Numbered from the stretch's first letter, positions 1 through 9,602 are shown. The stretch: 64,000 nt of DNA from Ornithinibacillus californiensis (GCF_001038485.1 NZ_LDUE01000035.1:1-64000); one strand, 5' to 3'. The notes: generated from the letters alone by a model not told the origin. Numbers and translations are program-made.

Positions 1-269
1 GTAGTTTGGCCCGTGCTCATTATTCTTTTCTAAACCAAATTTGGATGAAAATGTAGTTTGGCGCATGCTCATTATTCTTTTTCAAACCAAATTTGGATAA
101 AAATGTAGTTTGGCCCGTGCTCATTATTCTTTTCTAAACCAAATTTGGATGAAAATGTAGTTTGGCCAGTGCTCATTATTCTTTTCTAAACCGAATTTGG
201 ATGAAAATGTAGTTTGGCCAGTGCTCATTATTCTTTTCTAAACCAAAATTGGATGAAAATGTAGTTTGG
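1..269. repeat. 52-bp tandem repeat array, five units plus a 9-bp partial
   Basis: Five head-to-tail units of exactly 52 bp begin at 1, 53, 105, 157 and 209, and a sixth stops after gtagtttgg at 261-269. Units differ by a few substitutions and no indels. Each contains the 10-bp palindrome CCAAATTTGG (altered in units 4 and 5). The array probably continues left of the window. There are no unique spacers, so it is not CRISPR. The function is unknown; it lies just beyond the terminator of the peptide-transport operon. Confidence 0.95.
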
Positions 270-272
270 TAC

Positions 273-296
273 AAAAAAAGGAGAGAAAATCTCCCT
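273..296 (-). terminator. intrinsic terminator of the peptide-transport operon
   Basis: Read on the minus strand, a GGAGA/TCTCC hairpin with a 5-nt loop is followed by seven T residues. It sits just after the stop codon of the last gene of the operon, which ends at 301. Confidence 0.7.
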
Positions 297-300
297 CCAT

Positions 301-720
301 TTAAACCAATTCAATATGAAGAACCGTCTCGCCATCAACTTCTTCCTCTTGCACGGTCCAATTTCTAGAAAGAAGGCTCCTTAATTGCTTGCGTTCTTCC
401 CTATGAAGCAGTAATCCTCGAATACCTCTACCCGTTGTTTGATAATCAACCTCATCGACTTTACCATATTTTAATTTCACTAGATTTTTTAAGCCATTAA
501 ACGTGATAAATTTCACTTGATAGCCATCTTCCACAATCATTTGAAAGGCAGCTGGATCTTTCTCCCTTAAGCCTAGCAAGTCATTAAAATCAAACGACGG
601 ATGTAACTCACTCCAAGCATTACTGTCCTTTGCTTCTAGCAATTCTTGATTCGGTACACCTTTACTTCTTAACGTTTCTAACATATAGGCATCCATTAAA
701 GAAATCTTTTGCAACTCCAT
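301..720 (-). CDS. conserved hypothetical protein at the end of the peptide ABC operon
   Basis: This 139-residue soluble protein has no family I recognise. It has no signal peptide or membrane segment, and it is mixed acidic and basic with several Leu-rich helices. The start is well supported: GGAGGAG lies 7 nt upstream of the ATG at 720. The gene follows oppF by 24 bp and precedes a terminator, so it is almost certainly the last cistron of the oppABCDF-like operon. A role linked to peptide use is a guess from position only. Confidence 0.75.
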   Translation of the reverse strand: MELQKISLMDAYMLETLRSKGVPNQELLEAKDSNAWSELHPSFDFNDLLGLREKDPAAFQMIVEDGYQVKFITFNGLKNLVKLKYGKVDEVDYQTTGRGIRGLLLHREERKQLRSLLSRNWTVQEEEVDGETVLHIELV

Positions 721-744
721 ACCGTTTCTCCTCCCTAATGCTCC

Positions 745-1731
745 TTATTTGTTTTCAATCGGGTAAAAGCAAGACACATAGTGACCAGATGAATTCTTTT
801 CATCCAAGTCAAATGCAGGTACATTTCCTTTACAAAACTCGGTAGCAAATGGACATCTCGTGTGAAAGACACAGCCGCTTGGAGGATTGGCTGGTGATGG
901 AAGCTCTCCTTCTAACACAATACGCTCCCGCTTTTTCTCCTTACCAGGATGTGGAAGAGGGATAGCCGACAGTAATGCATTCGTATATGGATGACGGGCA
1001 TCCTTATACAAGGATTCGCTGTCGGACATCTCCATCATCTTACCCAAATACATGACACCTACTTTATCCGAAATATGTCTAATCACCGATAAATCGTGCG
1101 CAATAAATAGATAGGTTAAACCTAACTCTTCCTGCAAATCTTCCAACAAATTAATGACCTGCGCCTGAACAGAAACATCTAATGCACTCACTGGTTCATC
1201 TAATATCAATAATTTAGGGTTAAGCGCCAGGGCGCGGGCAATTCCAATCCGTTGGCGCTGTCCACCAGAAAATTGATGCGGCAATTTGTTATAGTCATCT
1301 GCTTTTAACCCTACTAAATCCATTAATTCAAGCACACGTTTTTTAAGATTCGTAGTTAGATTATACGCTTTTAATGGCGCCGCAATAATGTCTCCGGCTT
1401 TCATCCTAGGATTAAGGCTTGTATAGGGGTCCTGGTAGACCATTTGGATATTTCGTCTTAAAGCATGCAATTCCTTTGAATTATAGTTTAAAATACTTTC
1501 CCCTTCGAATAAAATATCGCCAGAGGTTGGTTTTAATAAGCTAACGAGCGTACGGGCAAGGGTACTTTTTCCACATCCGGATTCACCAACAATACCCAAT
1601 GTTTCCCCTTTATTTAACGTAAAACTAACGCCATTTACTGCTTTTACATCGTTTGTCTTCCGCTGCAAGACGCCTTGTTTCATCGGAAAGTGCATATGCA
1701 AATCCCGAACTTCCAATAACGGTTCAGTCAT
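745..1731 (-). CDS. oppF: peptide ABC transporter ATP-binding protein, OppF/DppF type
   Basis: This cytoplasmic ATPase powers import of di- or oligopeptides together with the OppD-like ATPase and the two permeases upstream. Visible motifs are Walker A GESGCGKST, the signature LSGGQRQRIG written as FSGGQRQRIG, Walker B LLILDEP and the H-loop IAHD. The C-terminal oligo_HPY region has the Cys-rich PSGCVFHTRCP stretch typical of OppD/F. The longer in-frame ORF starts at 1785, but I chose the ATG at 1731 because GGGGGCAAGGA precedes it and the longer form would run well into oppD. With this start it overlaps oppD by 8 bp, suggesting translational coupling. Substrate specificity cannot be read from the ATPase. 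Confidence 0.9.
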   Translation of the reverse strand: MTEPLLEVRDLHMHFPMKQGVLQRKTNDVKAVNGVSFTLNKGETLGIVGESGCGKSTLARTLVSLLKPTSGDILFEGESILNYNSKELHALRRNIQMVYQDPYTSLNPRMKAGDIIAAPLKAYNLTTNLKKRVLELMDLVGLKADDYNKLPHQFSGGQRQRIGIARALALNPKLLILDEPVSALDVSVQAQVINLLEDLQEELGLTYLFIAHDLSVIRHISDKVGVMYLGKMMEMSDSESLYKDARHPYTNALLSAIPLPHPGKEKKRERIVLEGELPSPANPPSGCVFHTRCPFATEFCKGNVPAFDLDEKNSSGHYVSCFYPIENK

Positions 1732-2749
1732 GTCCTTGCCCCCTTTCCTGATCTTTTGTTTCAATACGCTTCTTCGCTTCTTCAAATTCCGCTTCCGATA
1801 GAATACAAGCAGCAGCGTGGTCTGCGGATCTTTCCGTTAACTCCGGATCAACCAATTTACATTGTTCCGTTGCGAACGGGCAGCGCGGATGAAAATTACA
1901 CCCACTTGGCGGATTCATTAAATTAGGGGGCTGTCCCTCGATACTAAGCAGACGTTCATGCGCTTCCGAATCGATGCGCGGCAGGGAACGGAGCAATGAC
2001 CATGTATATGGCATAGCAGTTTGATAGAAAATCTCTTCCACATTCCCCTTCTCTACGATTCTACCAGAATACATCACAAGAACTTTCTCTGCCATTTGCG
2101 CAATGACACCCAAATCATGCGAAATGATAATAATAGCCGTCCCATACTTTTCTTGAATCCGTTTCATTAGTTCCAAAATTTGCGCTTGGATCGTAACATC
2201 AAGTGCGGTCGTCGGTTCATCTGCAATTAGAACTTTCGGATTGCATGCAAGGGCAATAGCTATTAAGACACGCTGGCGCATCCCACCTGAAAACTGATGC
2301 GGATAGGCGTTCAACCTTTTCTTCGGATCTGGAATACCGACATCGGTTAACAGTTCAATCGCTCGCTGTCTCGCTTCACTTTTTGTCATCGGGTTGTGAG
2401 TCAATATCGCTTCCATCAACTGATCGCCAATTTTAAGTACCGGGTTTAAACTAGACATCGGATCCTGGTAAACCATGGCAATCTCATTACCGCGTATTTT
2501 CCGAAGTTCTTTTTCCTTTAATTGAAGCAAATTCTTTCCCTCAAACAGAATTTCTCCTTGCGGGTAGAAGACTGGAGGCTTCGGGTTCAACTGCATCAAC
2601 GAATGAGCAAGCACACTTTTACCACTTCCCGATTCCCCTACGATACCAATGGTTTCACCAGCTTTAATGGAAAAGGACACCCCATCAACGGCCTTTACGA
2701 TCCCATCCGGTGTATCTATATACGCTTTTAAATTATTTATCTCTAGCAC
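1724..2749 (-). CDS. oppD: peptide ABC transporter ATP-binding protein, OppD/DppD type
   Basis: This is the partner ATPase of the peptide importer. It has Walker [10 protein letters not shown], signature FSGGMRQRV, Walker B VLIADEP and H-loop ISHD. The C-terminal oligopeptide-transporter domain contains [11 protein letters not shown], with the Cys residues found in iron-sulfur or metal-binding variants of this family. Length 341 is normal. It starts with GTG at 2749, preceded by GGGGAGG at about 8 nt. It lies 20 bp downstream of the OppC-like permease and overlaps oppF by 8 bp, in a tight operon. Confidence 0.9.
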   Translation of the reverse strand: MLEINNLKAYIDTPDGIVKAVDGVSFSIKAGETIGIVGESGSGKSVLAHSLMQLNPKPPVFYPQGEILFEGKNLLQLKEKELRKIRGNEIAMVYQDPMSSLNPVLKIGDQLMEAILTHNPMTKSEARQRAIELLTDVGIPDPKKRLNAYPHQFSGGMRQRVLIAIALACNPKVLIADEPTTALDVTIQAQILELMKRIQEKYGTAIIIISHDLGVIAQMAEKVLVMYSGRIVEKGNVEEIFYQTAMPYTWSLLRSLPRIDSEAHERLLSIEGQPPNLMNPPSGCNFHPRCPFATEQCKLVDPELTERSADHAAACILSEAEFEEAKKRIETKDQERGQGHD

Positions 2750-2769
2750 CTTTTATCCCTCCCCATTAC

Positions 2770-3627
2770 TCATGATGCATATTGCTTCTTCTGCTTGAAC
2801 AGTCGTTTTCTAGCTTTCTTCTTTCCTTTGGCATACGGGTCAAAGGCATCTCGAAGCCCATCACCTAACAGATTCAATGCCAAGACGGTCATCACGATAA
2901 AAATACCAGGAAAAATCGAAAACCATGGTGCTAATGTAATATAAATCTGGGATTCCTGTAACATATTTCCCCATGTTGGGATTGATGGCTCCACGCCAAC
3001 ACCTAAGAAACTAAGTGCCGCTTCTGCTAGTATCGATCGTGCAAAAATAAACGTCCCTTGCACAATAATAGGAGATAATATATTAGGAAGAATATATCTG
3101 GCTAAAATCACCGGATCCTTCACTCCCGACGTTTTGGCAGCTTCCACATATTGAATTGTTTTCACTTGAAGAACACTCGAACGTACGACCCGTGTAATAA
3201 CAGGCCAAAACGAGAACGTTAACGCGATAATAATATTGGTTACACTGCCACCTAAAGCCGCTACAAGAGCCAGCGCCAATAGTAACGAAGGAAAGGCAAG
3301 CATACCATCAATAATACGCATAATAATCGAATCTAATCGTTTGTAGTATCCCGCGAGTAGACCCGTTATCGTTCCTAATACCGTGGACAGTAGGGCAACT
3401 GTAAAACCAACTAATAAAGAAACCCTTGCAGCGACAATCGTTTGCCCAAAGAGATCCCTACCAAAATGGTCTGTTCCAAACCAATTCTCCGATGATGGCG
3501 CCATTAACCGTAGACCGGAGTCCATGACGCTTGGAGATACCGGAAGCCACCATTCAGCGGTGATCGTTGCGACAAATAATAAAATTAAAAAGACGAACGG
3601 AATAAGATTTCGTTTCCTGCTTAACAT
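2770..3627 (-). CDS. oppC: peptide ABC transporter permease, OppC/DppC type
   Basis: This is one of two membrane subunits of the peptide importer. It has an N-terminal hydrophobic segment, a periplasm-side loop with the family motif FGTDHFGRDLFG, and a BPD_transp_1 core with about five membrane helices and the EAA-type loop (EAAKTSGVKD). The ORF extends up to 3660, but the ATG at 3627 has AAGGAGGTG 5 nt upstream and gives a normal N-terminus of 285 residues. The upstream in-frame Met would overlap oppB. The 3' end has a Lys/Arg-rich cytoplasmic tail. Confidence 0.88.
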   Translation of the reverse strand: MLSRKRNLIPFVFLILLFVATITAEWWLPVSPSVMDSGLRLMAPSSENWFGTDHFGRDLFGQTIVAARVSLLVGFTVALLSTVLGTITGLLAGYYKRLDSIIMRIIDGMLAFPSLLLALALVAALGGSVTNIIIALTFSFWPVITRVVRSSVLQVKTIQYVEAAKTSGVKDPVILARYILPNILSPIIVQGTFIFARSILAEAALSFLGVGVEPSIPTWGNMLQESQIYITLAPWFSIFPGIFIVMTVLALNLLGDGLRDAFDPYAKGKKKARKRLFKQKKQYAS

Positions 3628-3652
3628 GCGGGCACCTCCTTGTTTGAATAGG

Positions 3653-4597
3653 TCAATCATAGCGAATTCTTGGATCTAAAAAGGCGTACAATAGGTCGAC
3701 AATTAAATTAACAAGAACGTATACACAAGCAATGAATAAAACGACACCTTGTATCACTGGATAATCCCTACGATGAATCGAATCAATTAATAACTGACCA
3801 ATACCAGGGATGGTAAAGATTGTTTCCGCAATAACCGTTCCCCCAAGTAGCCCAGCAACAGTCAGACCGATAACGGTTGTCGTTGGTATGAGCGCATTGG
3901 CTAACACATGCCTTACGAGCACCGTACTTTCTTTCACACCTTTTCCTCGAGCTGTTTTCGTATAATCTTGATTCAGTGATTCCAGCATGCTATCCCGAAG
4001 CATCCGAGCAATTAACCCAATTTCTACAAAGGCCAACACTAACCCCGGTAAAAGCAAATGATGCAACCAATCGCCTATTCCCTCAGAAATCGGTACATAA
4101 CCAGCTACTGGGAAAATCGGTATCGCAACACCGAGGCCAAGCACTAACAGTAACGCTAACCAAAACTCAGGAATAGAGGTCCCTAGCAAGGAACCTGATA
4201 AAAACAACGGATCCATCACGGTATTGCGTTTCCACACAATAAAAATGGCCGTTGGTATCGCAATAAGTAGGGTGATTAACATGGCTACCACCATTAAACT
4301 AAATGTCGCGCCAATTCGTTCGCCAATAATTTCCGATACGGGCTGTTCCGAATAGATGGACGCACCTAAGTCCCCTGTCACGATATTCCCTACCCAGTCC
4401 ACATATTGAACAACTTTAGGCTTATCCAGTCCTAGTTGCTGTTCCAATTGTTCCACCGCCTCAGGAGAACTATCCTCCCCTAAGATAAGGAAAGCAGGAT
4501 TACCTGGCGTTAGGTGGATAATCATAAATACAATGATACTAACGATAAATAAAACAGGAATGATAGCGACAAGTCTTCGTAACGTATAATGTAACAC
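3653..4597 (-). CDS. oppB: peptide ABC transporter permease, OppB/DppB type
   Basis: This membrane subunit pairs with OppC. Its N-terminus (LRRLVAIIPVLFIVSIIVF) and HLTPGNPA loop are typical of OppB/DppB, and the EAA loop reads TARGKGVKEST. Length 314 fits the family. The start is GTG at 4597, with AAAGGAGG 8 nt upstream. It follows the substrate-binding gene by 86 bp containing a stem-loop, a common arrangement that keeps the binding protein more abundant than the membrane subunits. Confidence 0.9.
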   Translation of the reverse strand: MLHYTLRRLVAIIPVLFIVSIIVFMIIHLTPGNPAFLILGEDSSPEAVEQLEQQLGLDKPKVVQYVDWVGNIVTGDLGASIYSEQPVSEIIGERIGATFSLMVVAMLITLLIAIPTAIFIVWKRNTVMDPLFLSGSLLGTSIPEFWLALLLVLGLGVAIPIFPVAGYVPISEGIGDWLHHLLLPGLVLAFVEIGLIARMLRDSMLESLNQDYTKTARGKGVKESTVLVRHVLANALIPTTTVIGLTVAGLLGGTVIAETIFTIPGIGQLLIDSIHRRDYPVIQGVVLFIACVYVLVNLIVDLLYAFLDPRIRYD

Positions 4598-4635
4598 CCT
4601 TATTCCCTCCTTTATGTTCCTCTACGAAATAGAAC

Positions 4636-4677
4636 TAGGGAGTCCGTGTCATAGAAAAACTGACATGACTCCCTCTA
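4636..4677 (-). terminator. stem-loop between oppA-like and oppB-like genes
   Basis: A long imperfect hairpin (AGGGAGTC, a mismatch, then GTGTCA against TGACA and GACTCCCT) lies between the binding-protein stop and oppB. There is no strong T-run behind it. It more likely acts as a partial terminator or RNA-stabilising stem than a full stop, because oppBCDF otherwise lack an obvious promoter. Confidence 0.55.
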
Positions 4678-4683
4678 TGGTTA

Positions 4684-6276
4684 TTATTTCTTCCACGTAT
4701 TCCAGAATCGTGGACCAATCCAAGCATCATATTCTTGGATGTCATCACTCATGACGTCTAATGTTGTTTCATTTGCTATTTTCAAGAAAGGAATTTCATC
4801 AGACACAGTTTGGTTCATTTCTGCTAGAATTTCTTGTCTTTCTTCAGAAGACGCAGCTAATGCCCATTGGTTCATTAATTTTGTCCAGCGATCACTGCTA
4901 TACCAACCACTGCTATTCTTATCCTGAACAAGGAATCCTAACTCATTCGGTGAAAATCTAGTAGAATACCCGATCGTAACGATGTCCCAACTACTAGGGT
5001 CTTGCCATTTCTCTAAATATGTTGCCCACTCATATGGCTCTAGTTCGACGGTAAATCCTACCGCTTCCAGTTGTTGCTCAGCCATTTGGGAAATACGTTT
5101 ATATCCTTCATTATTGTTAGAATACATAATGGTAATCGGCTCACCATTATAATCCGATTCTGCTAGAAGTTCTTTTGCCTTTTCCTGGTCATGCACTAAA
5201 TAAGCATCGGTTCCTTCCGCACTATATAATTCTGTTTGGGATGGATCAAATAGTGCTCCATCCATATTATAGAATTCTTCATTCCCATACGTAGATTGTG
5301 CAATTTCCTCTTTATCTAGCGCATATTGGAATGCTTGGCGAACTTTCAATTCATCAAATGGTGCCTCTGATTTATCCGGTATCATCATGGTATAACCATT
5401 GATATAGGAAACAGGACTAGTATTTGGTGTGGTTTCAACCACTTCATATAAATCTGTCGGAATGGATTGCGCATAATCATATAAATCGGTTTTAATACCA
5501 TTCAATTTCACTTGTGGATCCTTCACAATTAAGAAATTAATTTGATCAAGGGTTGCTTCCTTCTTACCTGTAAGACCGCCCCAATCTGTTTCTTCACGCT
5601 GAGAATAATCATCAAACTTCTTCAGAACAATTTCCTTACCGCGTTCCCAGTTTTCAAATTGATAAGGACCCGTACCAATTAGCTGTTCTGGAATTAAAGG
5701 CTTTTCCCCTGCTTCTTCAGCAATTTCCTTTGGAATAATAACTAACCCTGTCTTCGGTGCAGCCATATCGTCAAGGAAGCCGTTATAGACTTGATTTAAT
5801 GTAATTTCTATCGTTAATTCATCTAATGTCTTTACTTCTTCGATAAAATTGCTTGCTGTTTTACCAACAGAAGATACTAACTGCCATCTTTCCAAGGAAG
5901 CTGCTACGTCCTCTGATGCAACTGTTGTACCATCATGGAAATTCACACCTTCTCTAATCGTGATGGTGTAAACCTTTTGATCATCAGAAATGTTATAATC
6001 CTCTGCGATCATCGGTTGAACAGCAAAATCTTTATCAAGAGCCACTAAAGTTTCAAAAATATGCCACGCAATGTCTCTTGTCGGGCTGGAAGCATTGGAC
6101 ATCAGATCTAATGTATCTGGCTCACTGTTAAACGCAACATCAATAGTTCCGCCAGATTGTTTTTCTCCAACTGCATTATCTTCTGTCTCACCACTCGGGC
6201 TGTCATTCCCACAAGCAGCCAAGATAAGTGACAAAATAAGTATTGTTAATAGAGGTAAAGCATGTTTTAAACGCAT
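4684..6276 (-). CDS. peptide ABC transporter substrate-binding lipoprotein (SBP_bac_5)
   Basis: This extracellular lipoprotein captures peptides for the adjacent permease. Residues 1-22 form a lipoprotein signal with lipobox LAAC (Cys22). A Ser/Glu/Asp-rich linker and an SBP_bac_5 domain follow, with the usual FHDGTTVASEDV-like motif near the N-terminal third. Length 530 is normal. It is the first gene of the operon, with a sigma-A-type promoter at 6385-6414. The exact substrate (dipeptide, oligopeptide or other) is not determined. An OppA/DppA-like role is inferred from the whole operon. Confidence 0.9.
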   Translation of the reverse strand: MRLKHALPLLTILILSLILAACGNDSPSGETEDNAVGEKQSGGTIDVAFNSEPDTLDLMSNASSPTRDIAWHIFETLVALDKDFAVQPMIAEDYNISDDQKVYTITIREGVNFHDGTTVASEDVAASLERWQLVSSVGKTASNFIEEVKTLDELTIEITLNQVYNGFLDDMAAPKTGLVIIPKEIAEEAGEKPLIPEQLIGTGPYQFENWERGKEIVLKKFDDYSQREETDWGGLTGKKEATLDQINFLIVKDPQVKLNGIKTDLYDYAQSIPTDLYEVVETTPNTSPVSYINGYTMMIPDKSEAPFDELKVRQAFQYALDKEEIAQSTYGNEEFYNMDGALFDPSQTELYSAEGTDAYLVHDQEKAKELLAESDYNGEPITIMYSNNNEGYKRISQMAEQQLEAVGFTVELEPYEWATYLEKWQDPSSWDIVTIGYSTRFSPNELGFLVQDKNSSGWYSSDRWTKLMNQWALAASSEERQEILAEMNQTVSDEIPFLKIANETTLDVMSDDIQEYDAWIGPRFWNTWKK

Positions 6277-6337
6277 CTCAATCTCTCCTAGTTGTTAGTA
6301 TTTGAAATAGTAGGACACTATTTTTATAGATTTCTTC

Positions 6338-6367
6338 AAAAGAAAACTCTCGAATAAATGAGAGTTT
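6338..6367 (-). promoter_or_regulatory. terminator-like hairpin in the oppA leader
   Basis: On the minus strand, AAACTCTC pairs with GAGAGTTT across an 8-nt loop and is followed by TTTTCTTTT. It lies between the promoter at 6385-6414 and the oppA start at 6276, so it could attenuate the operon. No recognisable riboswitch aptamer precedes it. Confidence 0.4.
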
Positions 6368-6384
6368 AAAAGACCAATAATGTT

Positions 6385-6414
6385 ATAGTAATTCATATTA
6401 ATCCTACCTGTCAA
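6385..6414 (-). promoter_or_regulatory. sigma-A-type promoter for the peptide ABC operon
   Basis: A perfect -35 TTGACA (6409-6414) and -10 TACTAT (6385-6390) are separated by 18 bp on the minus strand, about 110 bp upstream of the binding-protein gene. Confidence 0.6.
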
Positions 6415-6496
6415 CTAGGTTTTACTGAGGTGTTGGTTTTGTATTGTAAATTTTTATTTTGGCTGTTTATATTTTCGCATTTAGTTTGTAAGGGAC

Positions 6497-6527
6497 AAAA
6501 AAAGACAAGGAATCCTCCCTTGCCTCT
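6497..6527 (-). terminator. intrinsic terminator of the purine operon
   Basis: On the minus strand GGCAAGG pairs with CCTTGTC (one G-U) around a 7-nt loop, followed by seven T residues. It ends the transcript that begins at the riboswitch near 13705. Confidence 0.8.
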
Positions 6528-6562
6528 CTTCTTATCATTTTGTATGGAATTAACCTAATCCT

Positions 6563-7873
6563 CTATCTATATTCCTTTGCCCTATTAGTAAACTCTCTCA
6601 TCTCACTTGCTAATTCTTGCCGTATGTCTGAGAGGTTCATCTGGGTCAATTGCTTATTCCTAACAATCGCTTTGCCATCAACAAATACATCTCTTACATT
6701 GCTCGCATTGGCTGAATAAACTAGAACAGCATACGGGTCAAAAATTGGAAACATATTCACGGATTCCGTTTCAATTAAGACAACATCTGCCTTTTTACCT
6801 GTTTCTAACGATCCAATTTTATCTTCTAAACCAAGAACACTTGCCCCTCCAATGGTAGCTAGTTTTACAATATCCTGTGCTGGGAATGCCGCACGGTCTT
6901 TTAGTTCTGTTTTATGAAAATTAGCAAATAGCTTCATTTGTGTGAACAAATCCAATGTATTCCCACTACTTGGTCCGTCTGTTCCAAGGCCAACCGTTAC
7001 GCCTTTTTCTAGCAGATCCTTTACTCGTGCAACACCTTTTGCCGATTTTGTATTTGCTCCAATACAGTGGGCTATTTTCACCTCGTACTTACGTAATATA
7101 TCGATGTCCGAATCGGATAGGTGGATCCCATGCGCTAACACAAATCGTTCATTTAACAATCCGATACTTTCTAAAAAGCTAACCGGTGTCATGCTATACG
7201 TTTCTTGAAAATAGTCCATTTCATAATCCATTTCGCTGACATGCATGGTCATAGGGACATCAAATTCCGTAGCGATCCGGCCTGCTTCCATCAGTGCTTC
7301 CTTCGAATTCGTATTAGGTGCATGTGGTGCAATAGCTGGTGTAATCCGTTCGTGCCCCAACCAATTGGGAATATAGCTTTTCGCATAATCTAGTCCACCA
7401 TGTGCCTCTGTCGTATCACAAGCAGGAAAATCGATCACCGTTTCACCTAAGATGGCGCGCGCTCCCATTTCTTCGGTTGCTTTTGCAATTGTATCCTCAA
7501 AATAGTACATATCCATAAATGTTGTAATCCCTGCTAATTGCATCTCCGCAATCGCATATTTGGCACTAGCGTACGCTAATTCCCTTGTCATACATTCCTT
7601 TTCTAATGGAAAAAGAAACCGACGCAATCGGTCCCGGTAATCATCCCCTAAAGAACGAAATGGAATCATTCCAACATGGGTGTGGCAATTCACCATACCA
7701 GGAATCACAATAGTTCCCTTCCCATCAATGACCCTGTCATAGGAATGAGGTAATTCTGCCATCGGTCCAACAGCTATAATTTGATCATCCTCAAAACAGA
7801 CAAAACCATTTTCAAATACATCCATCTTCTTATTCATCGTTAGCACGTAAGCATCTTTAATGAGCGTTCTCAT
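6563..7873 (-). CDS. amidohydrolase, purine/S-adenosylhomocysteine deaminase-like (MtaD/SsnA/GuaD group)
   Basis: This metal-dependent deaminase belongs to the TRZ/ATZ amidohydrolase branch. Metal ligands visible are HTH at His64-His66 (NCHTHVG), His in MHVSEMD, His in LAHGIHL and Asp in LGTDGPSS. Length 436 is typical for 5-methylthioadenosine/S-adenosylhomocysteine or guanine-type deaminases. Its start overlaps the adenine deaminase stop by 4 bp (ATGA), so the two are coupled. The operon lies behind a purine riboswitch, so a purine base or nucleoside is the likely substrate. The exact substrate is not determinable here. Confidence 0.85.
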   Translation of the reverse strand: MRTLIKDAYVLTMNKKMDVFENGFVCFEDDQIIAVGPMAELPHSYDRVIDGKGTIVIPGMVNCHTHVGMIPFRSLGDDYRDRLRRFLFPLEKECMTRELAYASAKYAIAEMQLAGITTFMDMYYFEDTIAKATEEMGARAILGETVIDFPACDTTEAHGGLDYAKSYIPNWLGHERITPAIAPHAPNTNSKEALMEAGRIATEFDVPMTMHVSEMDYEMDYFQETYSMTPVSFLESIGLLNERFVLAHGIHLSDSDIDILRKYEVKIAHCIGANTKSAKGVARVKDLLEKGVTVGLGTDGPSSGNTLDLFTQMKLFANFHKTELKDRAAFPAQDIVKLATIGGASVLGLEDKIGSLETGKKADVVLIETESVNMFPIFDPYAVLVYSANASNVRDVFVDGKAIVRNKQLTQMNLSDIRQELASEMREFTNRAKEYR

Positions 7874-9579
7874 TGGATCACCTTCTCAATGAAAGGAATG
7901 ATTTCGTGTGTTCGAACATCTAGCATCCCTCTATCTGTTATTTTGATTGCTGGGGAAACAGGTAAGGATAATGTGGAAAAGGACATGATTTCATTGGTGT
8001 TCACATAACCTAAGTCTACCATTGCTTGACGAACTGTCTGTAAATCTCTTCCAAGCTCCTGAATAGGAGCATCACTTAAAATACCACCGATTGGTAAGGC
8101 ACAATTTGCTATTATTCGTTGATCCTGTACAACGACATATCCACCATGTTCCCGTAGAAGTTCTTGTTGTGCGACAATCATATCTTCTGCAGAAGTCCCC
8201 ATGACCATCAAGTTATGGTGATCATGTGCCCATGTCGTACCGATGGCCCCTTTATCCTTCAGTCCATTCTCCACGAGAGCAAATGCTTGATTCCCATTTT
8301 TTCCATAGCGCTCCATTACAACTAATAGGCTCAAACCACTTGCTTCCCAATCAAGATAGCCATCCTTTACAGCTACTTCCCGCTGGACCCATTTCGTAAA
8401 TGTCCCTACATCACTTTTTTGGATGACATTACAAATTGCTTTTTCTCCTGAAACAGCAATCTGTAAATCCTCTCGTTTCCAGGCTTTGCCTTGTACGGAT
8501 TGATAGAAGTGTGAAGGAAAACTCGGTTTCTGTTCTGGATAACCAATCGGTTCCCCTTTTTGGTGAACCTTTTTACCAGCCTTATAGACGGAATCAATCG
8601 TAAATGCTTCTAATTCATCCAGCATGATAAAATCGGCCTGAAAGCCTGATACAATCGCTCCTCTATCCTGAAAACCCATCCTTCTTGCCGGTGTATAGGT
8701 TGCCATGTAAATAGCTTGTTCCACTGGCAGCCCACATGCTATAGCTAGTTTGACATTGGCATTCAAATGCCCTTCGATTAAATCATCTGCCATGATATCA
8801 TCGGTAATAATTGCGGTGTATTCATACAATTGATGGTCATTAATGACATCGATATTTTCTTTGGTTATCGATTTTTTCTGTAATTCAACAAAAATACCAT
8901 TCGAAATTTTCTCATAGATCGATGCCGGTGTTTGCTGGGTATGGTCGGCAGTAATTCCAGCAAATAAAAATCGAGCCAAGTCTTCCCCTGTTACGTCCGG
9001 AACATGGCCTTCGATTGGCAGGAATGGCCGCTTAATTTGCGTTTCTCGTAGAATGTTTCGAATTAAAGAATCTGGCTCATGCACAATCCCCTTAAAATTC
9101 ATTGCCTCTCCAAGTGCGATCACCCTAGGGTGTTCTAATAAAGCACGAACCTCATCAAGTCCAATCACACCACCTGTTGTTTCTAGTTCTGTCGTGGTCG
9201 ATGGCACCGAGGAAGGGATGGCATAGAATATATCCATCTCCGTATCTTCCTTAAAAAATTCCTTCATTCCTTCTAAGCCAAATACATTAACAATTTCATG
9301 GGCGTCTGCGACAACAGTCGTTACCCCATGGGTAAGTGCTGCTTTAGAAAAAATAGATGGAGGAACCATGGAACTTTCGATATGCATATGAATATCAATC
9401 AATCCTGGAATGATATACTTCCCACTTCCATCCATACTTTCTTTGATGTTTACTGTAGACCAATCCATGGTGTTTGCAAAAAAGAATTTCCCATCGACAA
9501 TTCCAATATCTTTTACTTCAAATTGCTTTAAAAACGTATTAAAAACGTTTGCCTGGCGAATTAAAAGATCTACATTCAT
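7870..9579 (-). CDS. adeC: adenine deaminase
   Basis: This enzyme converts adenine to hypoxanthine and ammonia in the cytoplasm for purine salvage. The 569-residue form is close to Bacillus AdeC in length. It has the amidohydrolase HMH pair at about His64-His66 (LIDIHMHIES), a DAHEIVN segment, EGHVPD, and a C-terminal adenine-deaminase domain with the conserved TWAHDHHNLMV segment. The ORF opens at 9684, but GAGAGGAG fits the ATG at 9579 and homologous N-termini begin there. It follows the binding-protein gene after a hairpin, and its stop overlaps the next deaminase. Confidence 0.93.
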   Translation of the reverse strand: MNVDLLIRQANVFNTFLKQFEVKDIGIVDGKFFFANTMDWSTVNIKESMDGSGKYIIPGLIDIHMHIESSMVPPSIFSKAALTHGVTTVVADAHEIVNVFGLEGMKEFFKEDTEMDIFYAIPSSVPSTTTELETTGGVIGLDEVRALLEHPRVIALGEAMNFKGIVHEPDSLIRNILRETQIKRPFLPIEGHVPDVTGEDLARFLFAGITADHTQQTPASIYEKISNGIFVELQKKSITKENIDVINDHQLYEYTAIITDDIMADDLIEGHLNANVKLAIACGLPVEQAIYMATYTPARRMGFQDRGAIVSGFQADFIMLDELEAFTIDSVYKAGKKVHQKGEPIGYPEQKPSFPSHFYQSVQGKAWKREDLQIAVSGEKAICNVIQKSDVGTFTKWVQREVAVKDGYLDWEASGLSLLVVMERYGKNGNQAFALVENGLKDKGAIGTTWAHDHHNLMVMGTSAEDMIVAQQELLREHGGYVVVQDQRIIANCALPIGGILSDAPIQELGRDLQTVRQAMVDLGYVNTNEIMSFSTLSLPVSPAIKITDRGMLDVRTHEIIPFIEKVIQ

Positions 9580-9602
9580 CCTAGTACTCCTCTCTTTCAT
9601 TG

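Noticed and set aside
1-269. CRISPR array
   Set aside because: The whole 52-bp unit is repeated with no unique spacers and no cas genes are in the window.
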